Source: Thalassoglobus sp. JC818 (GTDB taxonomy: Bacteria; Planctomycetota; Planctomycetia; Planctomycetales; Planctomycetaceae). Taken from it: a DNA stretch of 64,000 bases. Below are positions 19,728 to 27,462 of this stretch, piece after piece. The DNA lies in the NCBI RefSeq assembly GCF_040717535.1, contig NZ_JBFEFI010000007.1, positions 62,001-126,000 on the forward strand, given 5' to 3'. Positions within the stretch are counted from its first letter, which is position 1. Each line of letters begins with the position of its first letter. The notes under the pieces were generated by a model. It was not told the origin of the DNA, searched no databases, and saw only the letters and a list, made by a program, of their open reading frames with translations. The position numbers and the translations under genes were made by a program.

Positions 19728-20894
19728 TCAGTCTTGAGGCGAAGCGGAGAAGCTGGCGTGACAGAGTTCGACCGCGATGCAGTCCGCTCCAATTCGCCCC
19801 CGACGATCGGTTGTCGAAGCAGCGATCGAATTGAGAATCGACCAGTCAGCATCGAAACGCTTCCGGCCTGATTGCGAGGCTTCGGCAGGTAAATGCTCTT
19901 GAAGTCGAAGCATTTGATCTCGGAGAACAAGAGAACGAACGAGTTGAGGCAACGCGAGGTTCGGTTGAGAAACAGAATTCAGTGTCCCTGCAAATTGATC
20001 TTCCGAGAACTGGCAAGCTGCCGTGCAGAGGCGTTCGACCTCCGTGAGCCTCTCCGCATCGAGAGCGTTCTCCAGTTGAAGAGCATTGACCGAGAGTTGG
20101 GCTGAAGAAATCGCGTTGATGGCTCCAGATTGACGACCATTGAACGATGCTGATTGCCACGCGAGATATTTCGTCCAGGGGGCGATCTGCTCAGCCAGCG
20201 GCAGCTGACGGGATTTCGCTAATCTCGCTTCTGCTGAAGCGAGTTCAAACGGACTCGCCAACCCGAGATTCATTCTTTGACGGACTGTCGAGACCCAACG
20301 TTCCGCTTCGCCAATCTCGCGAAGGCGTGCAGCTTCGATGTGAGAAGAGTCTTCTGTCAGTTGAGCAATTTGAACGGCAGACTCGGCAAGCGCGAATCGG
20401 ATTGCGCAGCTTTCCTGTTCAAAAACTGAAGGGCCGGACGAGCCGGAGGCCATGTTGAGACGTTTGGCGATTTGTTGAATCTGTGACTGATAGTGCTGCC
20501 AGATGATTTGCACTTCGCGTTTTGAGCACTTTCGATGGCTCAATCGGGCATCTCTCGCGAGCGACTGGTAAAAGAGAAAATCGCTGGCGGACATCAGTCC
20601 TCGTGAACACGCAGATAAGCTAGTTTGCTCAAGTCGATCCGGCAGATTGCCTGGCGACACACCGCTTCGCGTCAGCTTCGGAAATTGGGTTGGAAGCTGA
20701 GCGGAAGTTGGGTGATAAGCAGCTGTGCGAGACTGAGTTGCGAATCTGGATTGCGCGTGGCAGGTTGAGAGATTGCCACTCAACACGAACATTGCCAGAG
20801 AAGCGATGAATCCCCAGAGTTCCGGCCGCTGAATGAATTTTGGCGACGCTTTCAAAATTCGTCGACCGTCGGAATTCTGGAGGTGATGATTCAT
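19728..20894 (-). CDS. Exported TolC-like helical protein
   Basis: 388 aa from the ATG at 20894, five bases after the prepilin peptidase stop. A signal peptide (FIASLAMFVLSGNLSTCHA) is followed by a long helical protein. The stretch RQRMNLGLASPFELASAEARLAKSRQ has the pattern of outer-membrane efflux (TolC) repeats, where a Gly-Leu-Ala-Ser turn is followed by ELxxAEAxLA. Only one such repeat is obvious, and the size is near a typical TolC. It may be a divergent outer-membrane channel subunit or only a periplasmic coiled coil. The tight spacing to the peptidase ties it to the Tad-like cluster. Confidence 0.7.
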   Translation of the reverse strand: MNHHLQNSDGRRILKASPKFIQRPELWGFIASLAMFVLSGNLSTCHAQSRFATQSRTAAYHPTSAQLPTQFPKLTRSGVSPGNLPDRLEQTSLSACSRGLMSASDFLFYQSLARDARLSHRKCSKREVQIIWQHYQSQIQQIAKRLNMASGSSGPSVFEQESCAIRFALAESAVQIAQLTEDSSHIEAARLREIGEAERWVSTVRQRMNLGLASPFELASAEARLAKSRQLPLAEQIAPWTKYLAWQSASFNGRQSGAINAISSAQLSVNALQLENALDAERLTEVERLCTAACQFSEDQFAGTLNSVSQPNLALPQLVRSLVLRDQMLRLQEHLPAEASQSGRKRFDADWSILNSIAASTTDRRGRIGADCIAVELCHASFSASPQD

Positions 20895-20899
20895 CCCGC

Positions 20900-21343
20900 T
20901 CACATCTTCGCAACGAGAATTAGCAGAAGAGCAACGCACACTGGCGGGGCGAACGCAACGGTGTGAGGTTCATTGTTGCGTGCAGGATTCGTGATTTTGC
21001 GAAGAAGACTCACGATCAGAAGAAAGAGCACGACTACTGCCGACATGACGATCACTGAGATGATTGTCTGAGCACCGAGCCACGTCCCGAGCCCGCCCAT
21101 CAGTTTCACATCTCCGCCTCCACTGCCGCCGGTTGCGAAGAGGAGGAAGAAAACGCCGAAGCCAATGGCAAATCCCAGGAGTGACGATTGGAAACCGGCC
21201 CAACCGAACATCAGTGATTGACAGACAATGCCGAGCGGAATGGCGGGGAGCGTCAGCCAGTTCGGGATTCGTCTTTCCCGGAAGTCCCAGATCGTCGCGG
21301 TGATAACGATCGAGAGAGCCATGATCGTGAGGAACATCGTCAT
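20900..21343 (-). CDS. Prepilin peptidase, CpaA/TadV type (A24 family)
   Basis: 147 aa. It cleaves the leader peptide of Flp-type pilins at the inner membrane. Both aspartate motifs are present: D20 in WDFRERRIPNWL and the later D in GGGDVKLMGG. Four to five membrane helices and no N-terminal methylase domain, as in TadV/CpaA. The start codon overlaps the stop of the upstream small membrane protein (ATGA), and the TolC-like gene begins five bases after its own stop, so these are co-transcribed. Its likely substrate is the Flp-like pilin at 22290. Confidence 0.92.
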   Translation of the reverse strand: MTMFLTIMALSIVITATIWDFRERRIPNWLTLPAIPLGIVCQSLMFGWAGFQSSLLGFAIGFGVFFLLFATGGSGGGDVKLMGGLGTWLGAQTIISVIVMSAVVVLFLLIVSLLRKITNPARNNEPHTVAFAPPVCVALLLILVAKM

Positions 21344-21522
21344 GAGGACTTCGCCTTGTCGGACGAGATACGGGAATTTGAGGATTGATCGGATGCCGAG
21401 TCGGACTTCGAACGACGGCCTCTTATGAATCGAGCAGCGAGATGGGTTGCGAGAAGAATGACTGCCGAGACGCCCAGGAATCTAGGAAACCATTCAAAGA
21501 ATCGCTGAAAGACCTCTTCCAT
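21340..21522 (-). CDS. Small single-helix membrane protein in the Tad-like cluster
   Basis: 60 aa from the ATG at 21522 (MEEVFQRFFEWFPRFLG). One membrane helix (FLGVSAVILLATHLAARFI) is followed by a basic, Ser-rich cytoplasmic tail. Its stop overlaps the prepilin peptidase start by ATGA, which is the main reason for calling it a gene. Function unknown. Confidence 0.65.
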   Translation of the reverse strand: MEEVFQRFFEWFPRFLGVSAVILLATHLAARFIRGRRSKSDSASDQSSNSRISSDKAKSS

Positions 21523-21639
21523 GAATGCATTCCTTCCAAAGCAAAAAAAGTTCGCGACGGTTCTATTCTCCCGAGTCACGCTCGATTTCGGTCACACTCG
21601 CTCAAACCGACGGAATTGGATCAAGTGGTTTGCGTGAGA

Positions 21640-22239
21640 TCACTCAAGGCGTCCACGAGTTGTCATTTGAAAATGGCTGCCATCGAGATCAAATCCAACG
21701 GGAGCTAACCAGTTGGGAACAGGTCCACATGGCTTGATCGCATCTGGGTTTCCAGTGAGGTGGAATCCAAGTGTGACGACGACTTCGTTTGCATCTGAAG
21801 GGGGAGGAGTTGTGCGTTCCGGGACAAATTCCGCATCTGCAGGACGAACTATGGGGGCCTGCTGATAGAACTCCACCACGATTGTTGCATTCGAGATTTC
21901 AGGATCGTCGGGAAAGCCGTTGGCCTCATCAGCGATCTCGAGGCAATGGATTCGCAAGTGTTCGTTAAACGTCGAGATCACTGTGTCGACGCGATCATTG
22001 GCCGCCCCGACCGAATCGAGAACGAGTTGGCTCGGTTGGGCCAAAGTTGCCTGTCGAGTTCCCTCGATGAGCGCCGACGTCGCTGCGAATTGAGCGAGAG
22101 AATAGAACCAGAAGGTGAGCACCGCGAGGAGCAGGATGAAAACCACCGGGACCGATACGATAAATTCAAGCGTTACCGATCCCGACCGCTGTGACGCGGA
22201 AGAGGTGGTCAGTTTCAGGCTTGAACGCCGGTTTCTCAT
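21640..22239 (-). CDS. TadE/TadG-like pseudopilin
   Basis: 199 aa. A basic N-terminus is followed by the TadE-type membrane segment GSVTLEFIVSVPVVFILLLA, with the Glu five residues into the segment as in TadE-like proteins, where it follows the processing site. The soluble C-terminal part is about 145 residues. TadE-like proteins are minor pilins of the tight-adherence pilus and are processed by TadV. It lies 50 bases after the Flp-like pilin gene and 117 before the small membrane protein. Confidence 0.88.
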   Translation of the reverse strand: MRNRRSSLKLTTSSASQRSGSVTLEFIVSVPVVFILLLAVLTFWFYSLAQFAATSALIEGTRQATLAQPSQLVLDSVGAANDRVDTVISTFNEHLRIHCLEIADEANGFPDDPEISNATIVVEFYQQAPIVRPADAEFVPERTTPPPSDANEVVVTLGFHLTGNPDAIKPCGPVPNWLAPVGFDLDGSHFQMTTRGRLE

Positions 22240-22289
22240 AACAATTCGTGCAGGTTGCTCACGGAAGTTCCCAAATTCGGAAGGCTGCC

Positions 22290-22490
22290 TCAGCAGTTGA
22301 TTGCTTCAATTGCATTTGCCAGGTCAATCAGTTCGTTGACGAGTGCCGTTCGGATGCATGCCAGCCCGACGAGCACACCAATTCCGACAATTGTGAGCAG
22401 GAGAACGTATTCGACAAAAATTGTCCCACGTCGAGACTGCTTTCGCTTTGGCCGAGCGATTGTATTTTTCAACGATGTCAGTTGTTTCAT
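22290..22490 (-). CDS. Flp-like pilin
   Basis: 66 aa from the ATG at 22490. A basic leader (KNTIARPKRKQSRRG) is followed by TIFVEYVLLLTIVGIGVLVGL, the pattern of Flp/Fap pilins: G, a few residues, then E-Y in the start of the hydrophobic helix. The C-terminus ends in a Cys (AINC). In this family, cleavage after the Gly by the TadV-type peptidase gives a pilin of about 45 residues. It is the first gene of the minus-strand Tad-like run. Confidence 0.85.
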   Translation of the reverse strand: MKQLTSLKNTIARPKRKQSRRGTIFVEYVLLLTIVGIGVLVGLACIRTALVNELIDLANAIEAINC

Positions 22491-23163
22491 GGGTTGTTGA
22501 TCCGAAATCGAATGCTTCGAACCACTTGCGTGTATCGAAAGCTTGGCAGAACTGTCTGAACAGGATCGTGCAAACCGCTCAGGTTCGACTGGAAGTCTTT
22601 GCGGAGTTGCCCAACCAAACTCAAGCTGCAATTCCCAATCCGATTCGTCAGTCGCTGCACAGAAGATCGATGAGAACTCTTCCACTGACTGTCGGGGAAG
22701 TGATTAGTGCGATTGGTTGTCAGCTGATCTGAGAATTTCCGGGATTCGCACGAAGCGCATCGGAATTGGTTCAAGTCGGCGATTGAACATTTCCCAGCAG
22801 GGTGAATGGCTTCCTTCGCTTAGTTGCGGCTGAGTTTTTCAACGCCCGAAGTACAAATTCCAATAAGTTTAAGAGGCAGCATTTTCGCTTGTTGAATGTT
22901 TCCGGTCGGACTCAAGTGTGAACCGGTGTTAACAACGGTTTCTTGTTGTACTTGCCAGTGAATGCTGATCGGCTGAAAGCCTTTCATTTTCTGAAACGGG
23001 CATTGATTCTGCGAAGTTGCGAATTCGATAAGGAAGAAAAGCCCGCACGTTTGGGAACTTACCGGTCAGAACTTCCTTCCTTTGGTGAACAGCTCGTTCG
23101 AACTGGATTTTTCTTTGAATGAGGATGAAGGTTTCTGGCTGATTGCCTGACTGAGTGAATTTC
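22491..23163. other. Divergent spacer upstream of the pilin gene
   Basis: 673 bases between the Flp-like pilin and the lipoprotein gene. No coding region is recognised. It contains the palindrome at 22921-22940. The pilin operon promoter should be in the left half. Confidence 0.5.
22921..22940. promoter_or_regulatory. Near-perfect 20-base palindrome, possible operator
   Basis: Two 10-base arms, AACCGGTGTT and AACAACGGTT, match with one mismatch around a GTTAAC centre. It lies in a spacer between divergent genes, 224 bases before the lipoprotein start. It could bind a dimeric regulator; no direct evidence. Confidence 0.4.
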
Positions 23164-23634
23164 ATGATGAGTCAACTGAGCATGTCCGATCGAAGAACTC
23201 CTGTCAGATCCGGAGCGGGTTTTGCGCTCACGTTCATCGTGGCGCTGTCACTTTGCGGATGTGCCAAGTCGCCAGAGGAATTGCTCATCGGACGCTGGTA
23301 TTCGGGCGAAATGACGATTCGCTTTCGTTCGGACCGCTCAGTTGTCTGGAACAGTTCCGCTGGAATGGCCATCGGGCGCTATCAGTTCGCGGGTGAGACC
23401 CGGCTCTCAGGTACTTCGTCAGGGACGCCGAACCTTGTCCTCGATGTGGTTCGAAGAGGGGAGTCAGGGCGATATCAGTTTCAGGCGACCTTACTCGGAA
23501 AGGATCGGTTGCAGCTGAAAACCGTGAGCCAATCCGAGGGATCATCAAGTGGGCAATCGCGAACTGCGATGGTGCTGCGTCGTGCTTCTGACGATAAACT
23601 TGGGGGCGGAGTCGCTCAAGCAGCCAGATATTAG
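23164..23634 (+). CDS. Small lipoprotein of unknown function
   Basis: 156 aa from the ATG at 23164; a GTG three codons earlier is possible. The N-terminus has a hydrophobic helix ending in LSLCGC, a lipobox-like site. The mature part has beta-strand character: IGRWYSGEMTIRF, VVWNSSAGMAIGRYQF, GRYQFQATLLGKDRLQLK. This pattern is common in small lipocalin-like or DUF-type planctomycete lipoproteins. No enzymatic motif. Confidence 0.75.
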   Translation: MMSQLSMSDRRTPVRSGAGFALTFIVALSLCGCAKSPEELLIGRWYSGEMTIRFRSDRSVVWNSSAGMAIGRYQFAGETRLSGTSSGTPNLVLDVVRRGESGRYQFQATLLGKDRLQLKTVSQSEGSSSGQSRTAMVLRRASDDKLGGGVAQAARY

Positions 23635-23784
23635 TCGCGGTTTGATGAGCTCTCTGAAATCAGGTCGTCAGGATCGCACGATCATCGAATTTCACCCGCG
23701 AACTCTGTCACGGAATTGATTGTCATCTCAGTCAATCGGTATGCATTCACGAAGATTGTGAGTTCGTCCGAATTTCTCACACAC

Positions 23785-23814
23785 TGGACTCAAACTCCCC
23801 GAGGATTGAGTCCA
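23785..23814. promoter_or_regulatory. Perfect inverted repeat upstream of serC
   Basis: TGGACTCAA (23785-23793) and TTGAGTCCA (23806-23814) form a 9-bp stem over a 12-base loop that itself holds CTC/GAG. It is 150 bases after the lipoprotein stop and 125 before serC. There is no T-run after it, so it may be an operator, a leader hairpin of serC or a weak terminator. Confidence 0.45.
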
Positions 23815-23938
23815 TGCCCCTCGATTCGTTACACCACAATCCCAGCGTCTGGAAAATCGATTGATTCTTCTCGACAATGCCGGGCGTGAACGAAAAACTC
23901 GTCCACGTACAGCCTTCAAATATTCAAATGAGTCCGAA

Positions 23939-25018
23939 ATGTCAGAGCGAATTTTCAATTTCTCCGCCGGTCCTGCAGTTCTGCCTGTTGAAGTGCTCGA
24001 AGAAGCTCGCGAAAGCCTGTTGAACTTCAAGGGGACGGGCATCGGAATTATGGAGCACTCCCACCGTGGGAAAGCGTTTAGCGGAGTGCTCGCTCAGACC
24101 ATCGCAGACTGCCGGAAAGTCGCCCAAATTCCGGATGATTACCAAGTTTTGTTCATGCAGGGAGGTGCATCCTCTCAGTTCTTCACAATCCCGATGAATC
24201 TTCTGTCGACGGATGATACAGCCGATTATCTGGTGACAGGATCCTGGTCGAAAAAGGCGGTCTCACAAGCGAAGAGATTCGGTTCCGCTCACAAAGCTGC
24301 TTCGAGCGAAGACCGCAATTTTTGCTATATCCCCACGGAAGTGAGCTACTCGGATGCTCCCAAGTACGTTCACATGACCTCGAATAACACCATCTTCGGG
24401 ACCCAATTCGCGTCGGAACCGCAAGTTCCGAGCGGAGTTCCGCTGATTTGCGATGCCAGCAGCGACATCTTTTCGCGGCCGATCGACATTCGCAAATACG
24501 GAATGGTGTACGCCGGCGCTCAGAAGAATCTCGGACCTTCCGGCGTCACACTTGTGATTGTCCGAAACGATCTGGTTGAACAAGCCAACTCTGATATCCC
24601 GGAAATGCTTCAGTACCGGACCTTTGCAGAGAATGATTCGTGCTACAACACTCCGCCCACGTTTGGCATTTTCATCATGGGCCTCGTGTTCCAGTGGATC
24701 CTGAAAAACGGCGGGTTGGAAGAAATAGGGCGCAGCAACGAGAAGAAAGCTTCGATTCTTTACGACTATCTCAAGACGAGCGAACTCTTCAGTGCGACTG
24801 CAGATACTGACAGCCAATCGTTGATGAATGTCACATTTGTCACAGGCAACGAGTCAACCGACAAGAAGTTCATCGAAGCGGCCACCGCGGCTGGCTTTGA
24901 CGGGCTCAAGGGACACCGAAGCGTCGGCGGGATGCGAGCGAGTATCTACAACGCATTCCCGGAGCAGGGCGTTGTTGAACTCGTCAAATTCATGAAAGAC
25001 TTTGAAGCGAAAGCTTAG
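23939..25018 (+). CDS. serC: Phosphoserine aminotransferase
   Basis: 359 aa, the usual length. It makes 3-phosphoserine from 3-phosphohydroxypyruvate with glutamate and PLP, and also serves pyridoxal phosphate synthesis. The start [18 protein letters not shown] is the family N-terminus. [10 protein letters not shown] binds the phosphate, [10 protein letters not shown] holds the PLP-ring Asp, and [11 protein letters not shown] contains the Schiff-base Lys. [16 protein letters not shown] is the C-terminal substrate loop. The ATG at 23939 fits; an in-frame start at 23861 would add 26 residues unlike the family. No serA or pdxB is next to it. Confidence 0.96.
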   Translation: MSERIFNFSAGPAVLPVEVLEEARESLLNFKGTGIGIMEHSHRGKAFSGVLAQTIADCRKVAQIPDDYQVLFMQGGASSQFFTIPMNLLSTDDTADYLVTGSWSKKAVSQAKRFGSAHKAASSEDRNFCYIPTEVSYSDAPKYVHMTSNNTIFGTQFASEPQVPSGVPLICDASSDIFSRPIDIRKYGMVYAGAQKNLGPSGVTLVIVRNDLVEQANSDIPEMLQYRTFAENDSCYNTPPTFGIFIMGLVFQWILKNGGLEEIGRSNEKKASILYDYLKTSELFSATADTDSQSLMNVTFVTGNESTDKKFIEAATAAGFDGLKGHRSVGGMRASIYNAFPEQGVVELVKFMKDFEAKA

Positions 25019-25131
25019 ACGGTCCAGGGAGATTCGCATTCCTTTATTTTTGCGAATGTGAGGATCGCCCGGGCAAATGGCTCAAGATCGCACGGATGGC
25101 AGTGATCTGGTCAGTCGGGAAATAAGTACGA

Positions 25132-25168
25132 GGCGGAGCGGAATGATTTCCGTTGTCCGCCTTCTTTT
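25132..25168 (+). terminator. Rho-independent terminator downstream of serC
   Basis: GGCGGA (25132-25137) pairs with TCCGCC (25156-25161), and CGGAA/TTCCG pairs inside it. The tail is TTCTTTT. It lies 113 bases after the serC stop. Confidence 0.75.
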
Positions 25169-25372
25169 ATGCAGATGTCGGGCTTGCGGTTCACTGTCAT
25201 TAATCTGCAGTGAACTTGACCTGCTTCGTGAAGATGTGAAATCGCACACCAGGGAAGCGGATTTCTCTTCCATTTCGTCATATGTGTGATTCATGATCGA
25301 TCATTGCATGTTTGCAAATCCTTCTCGAAATCAGTCGCGCTGATCGACTTGATTACAAAAGACATCGACTCT

Positions 25373-25388
25373 GTTGCGCCGGTGCAAC
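25373..25388. promoter_or_regulatory. Palindrome placed like an enhancer for sigma-54
   Basis: GTTGCGCC followed by GGTGCAAC: 8-base arms with one mismatch. It is 103 bases upstream of the -24 box at 25491, a normal distance for an activator site of sigma-54 promoters. The activator is unknown. Confidence 0.45.
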
Positions 25389-25490
25389 CGCTGGTGCGTA
25401 AGTCTCAATCTTGTGTAGACGTACATAACCCTTGATCTGCTGGGGGGTTGTGCAGTCCTGCCTCTCTTTGGCCCGAGAGTGCTCAAATCG

Positions 25491-25506
25491 TGGCACGACT
25501 TGTGCA
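25491..25506 (+). promoter_or_regulatory. Probable sigma-54 promoter
   Basis: TGGCACGACTTGTGCA matches the TGGCACG-N4-TTGCA consensus at every specified position but one (G for the first T of the -12 box). The GG and GC dinucleotides have the required spacing. Transcription would start near 25517 on the plus strand. The first recognised gene downstream is the PEP-CTERM gene at 26353. Confidence 0.6.
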
Positions 25507-26234
25507 ACTCATCTGAGCATTGAAACGCCCAACAAAGCAAGAAGTCGTCGATGAGTCGCAACTCTAGGCGAGTTTAATGCGAGGTCGGTTCAAGGTCGAA
25601 AGACTGACTGAACAACATGCCTTAGGTCTCTCCCACAAATGCCTGAGTGATTGAAATGATGTGGTCGGTGCTTTCGGGAAAGTCTTTTTCTATGGATGGA
25701 GAAGAACATCACCCCTTTGAGAACGCTTGTTCGGCAAACGGATTCCGATCACCGCGTGACTAAGGAAAAGGCAAGCAGAATTTGAGCAATCTGGTCAATG
25801 TTTTCTGCAATCTCCCTTTTGAGCACCTCTTGAATGGTGCGACTGAACTTTTCGATTCGAACTCCAGCGATTCGGCAGACATCGCTGGTGAAGACTGAAT
25901 CTGAGTCCTCGTCCGGACCGAATCCCTAATTGGGTCTTTTGGTCAACAGGTACGTACTAAGCGACTGCGCTCTCGGTACGCGCCGCTGATGAGGTTCAGG
26001 CATCAATCAAAAGTTTGAATATTAGTTCGGGTTGGATCGAAAACTCCGATTGTATCGATTGGTTAGCAGAAAACGCCCGGGATGTTGCCTCTGTTTAACA
26101 GAGTGATAAGGGATCTTAGCGCGTGTTAATCAGGTGAAATGTTTGGTTCAAAATTGTTGGTTTTACCGTTTTTTATGCCACAAAATCCCAATCGTTGCAA
26201 TCCGGATAATCTGCAAAATCTGACCGAAAAGTTG

Positions 26235-26262
26235 TTGAGTGTTGTGGAGAGCGTCCTTTAAA
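26235..26262 (+). promoter_or_regulatory. Possible housekeeping promoter of the PEP-CTERM gene
   Basis: TTGAGT (26235-26240), 16 bases, TTTAAA (26257-26262). The match to sigma-70 boxes is moderate. Transcription would begin about 80 bases before the start codon and include the inverted repeat at 26288. Confidence 0.3.
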
Positions 26263-26287
26263 AGAGTCGCGTGGCACAAGTAAGTCA

Positions 26288-26317
26288 AGCAGCTAAGTCA
26301 ATACAGGTTTAGCTGCT
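26288..26317 (+). promoter_or_regulatory. Perfect inverted repeat in the PEP-CTERM leader
   Basis: AGCAGCTAA (26288-26296) and TTAGCTGCT (26309-26317), 12-base loop, ending 35 bases before the start codon. The phrase GCTAAGTC occurs in both halves of the area. It could fold as a leader hairpin, or be bound as DNA. Confidence 0.5.
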
Positions 26318-26352
26318 AAGTCGAAACACAAGATTTAAGAATGGAGAAAGTT

Positions 26353-27012
26353 ATGTTGCGTCGATACGGTTTTGCTGCACTGTTTGCAGCGCTTATCGGA
26401 GCTGGTTTTTGCAATCAGAGTGAAGCTGGATTCATCATCTTCACTGATCGTGCGGCATTTGATGCTGCGATTGCAGGTGGAATCACTACCGATAGCTTTG
26501 AAGACGGGTTTGCGACTGGTGACAGCGTGACTCGCGTTGGTTTCTCGATGAGCGAAACTGGCGGATTGACAAACTCGATCATGGCTTCCGATGCAGCAAT
26601 GCTCGGATTCCTCGGACTTGGTGGTGCGAACACCGAAGGTGCACTGGCTGGAACATTCGCCGATGACGGCAACAGTGTTCTGACATTCAACTTTGACAGC
26701 CCAATCAATGCATTCGGCATTGATCTCACCAGCAACGTCGCAGGCTCAATCACCATCGGGGGCGATGTGGCTTCTTCAGTTGCTGTCGGAGCTGGAGGTT
26801 CTCAGTTCTTCGGTGTGATCAACACAACCGGAACTTTCGACGAGCTGACCGTTGGTTTCAACGGCGAAGCGAACATCGGATTCGATGATCTCGACTTCGG
26901 AAACGCAGACCTGAACACAGTTCCAGAACCTGGAACAATGGCTCTCTTCGCATTCGGAGCCCTCATGATGGCTGGTGGATACGTCTACCGACAGAAGGGA
27001 TTCAACCTGTAA
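26353..27012 (+). CDS. PEP-CTERM sorted exported protein
   Basis: 219 aa from the ATG at 26353, which has GGAG at an ideal distance; an ATG four codons earlier contains that ribosome site. A signal peptide (FAALFAALIGAGFCNQSEA) is followed by a Gly/Ala/Thr-rich, acidic beta-type body with no repeats or enzyme motif. It ends in VPEPGTMALFAFGALMMAGG then YVYRQK, which is the PEP-CTERM tail (PEP motif, hydrophobic helix, basic end). This tail is the target of an exosortase, which is not in the window. It is probably anchored or released at the cell surface. Confidence 0.92.
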   Translation: MLRRYGFAALFAALIGAGFCNQSEAGFIIFTDRAAFDAAIAGGITTDSFEDGFATGDSVTRVGFSMSETGGLTNSIMASDAAMLGFLGLGGANTEGALAGTFADDGNSVLTFNFDSPINAFGIDLTSNVAGSITIGGDVASSVAVGAGGSQFFGVINTTGTFDELTVGFNGEANIGFDDLDFGNADLNTVPEPGTMALFAFGALMMAGGYVYRQKGFNL

Positions 27013-27311
27013 GCGTTGAATCGTCACCATCGACCGTGAAGAATTCGTTGATCGTGAGAGTGAGTGAGCTTCAACGGTCGTTGGCCTTCAAGAGTGAAAA
27101 GCCTGGTCGAGGAGAGACGTTTCGCAGCTTTTTCGACCTTTGGCGATGCAAAGAGTTTCTCCCCTCGAAACAACATTGCCACTACAAAGGTTTGCTTCGT
27201 TCAAAGTACTCATGACTGGTGTCAGGTGAATCCACGATCAACTCGTGACGCTTGACCGGACCGTTCAAGAGGTGCCGCGAACAGGCAACGTTTTTTCAGA
27301 CGTAACATCGG

Positions 27312-27351
27312 ACTCCTCGATCAGCCCTTCTGGTCGAGGAGTTCTTTGTTT
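27312..27351 (+). terminator. Rho-independent terminator after the PEP-CTERM gene
   Basis: ACTCCTCGA (27312-27320) and TCGAGGAGT (27334-27342) form a perfect 9-bp stem, followed by TCTTTGTTT. It leaves a 3' untranslated stretch of about 300 bases (27013-27311) in which nothing else was recognised. Confidence 0.8.
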
Positions 27352-27462
27352 AACGAAGAGATTCTCTGCGATAGGCAGGAATTTGGCACGTCAAAGAAGC
27401 TAGAGAATTCGGTCTTCGACCTGAGTTGAAGCCAGTTAGCGTGGGACATTTGACCAACCAGT

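Larger units (their letters stand above)
25517..26352 (+). other. Long gene-free stretch before the PEP-CTERM gene
   Basis: About 835 bases without a convincing gene, in a region where other spacers are mostly under 600 bases. The longest frame with a plausible start is only 23 codons (from the ATG at about 25694). It holds a small hairpin CTCTG-TTTAA-CAGAG at 26089-26103, a possible promoter at 26235, and an inverted repeat at 26288. It is A/T-rich from about 26100 on. It could be a long leader, an RNA gene or a decayed gene. Confidence 0.5.

Noticed and set aside
25077-25289. 70-codon frame downstream of serC
   Set aside because: It runs straight through the serC terminator hairpin and has no ribosome site or protein-like features.
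26272-26287. TGGCACAAGTAAGTCA as a second sigma-54 promoter just before the PEP-CTERM gene
   Set aside because: The -24 half is fine, but the -12 half reads AGTC rather than TTGC, losing the essential G; kept only as a remark.
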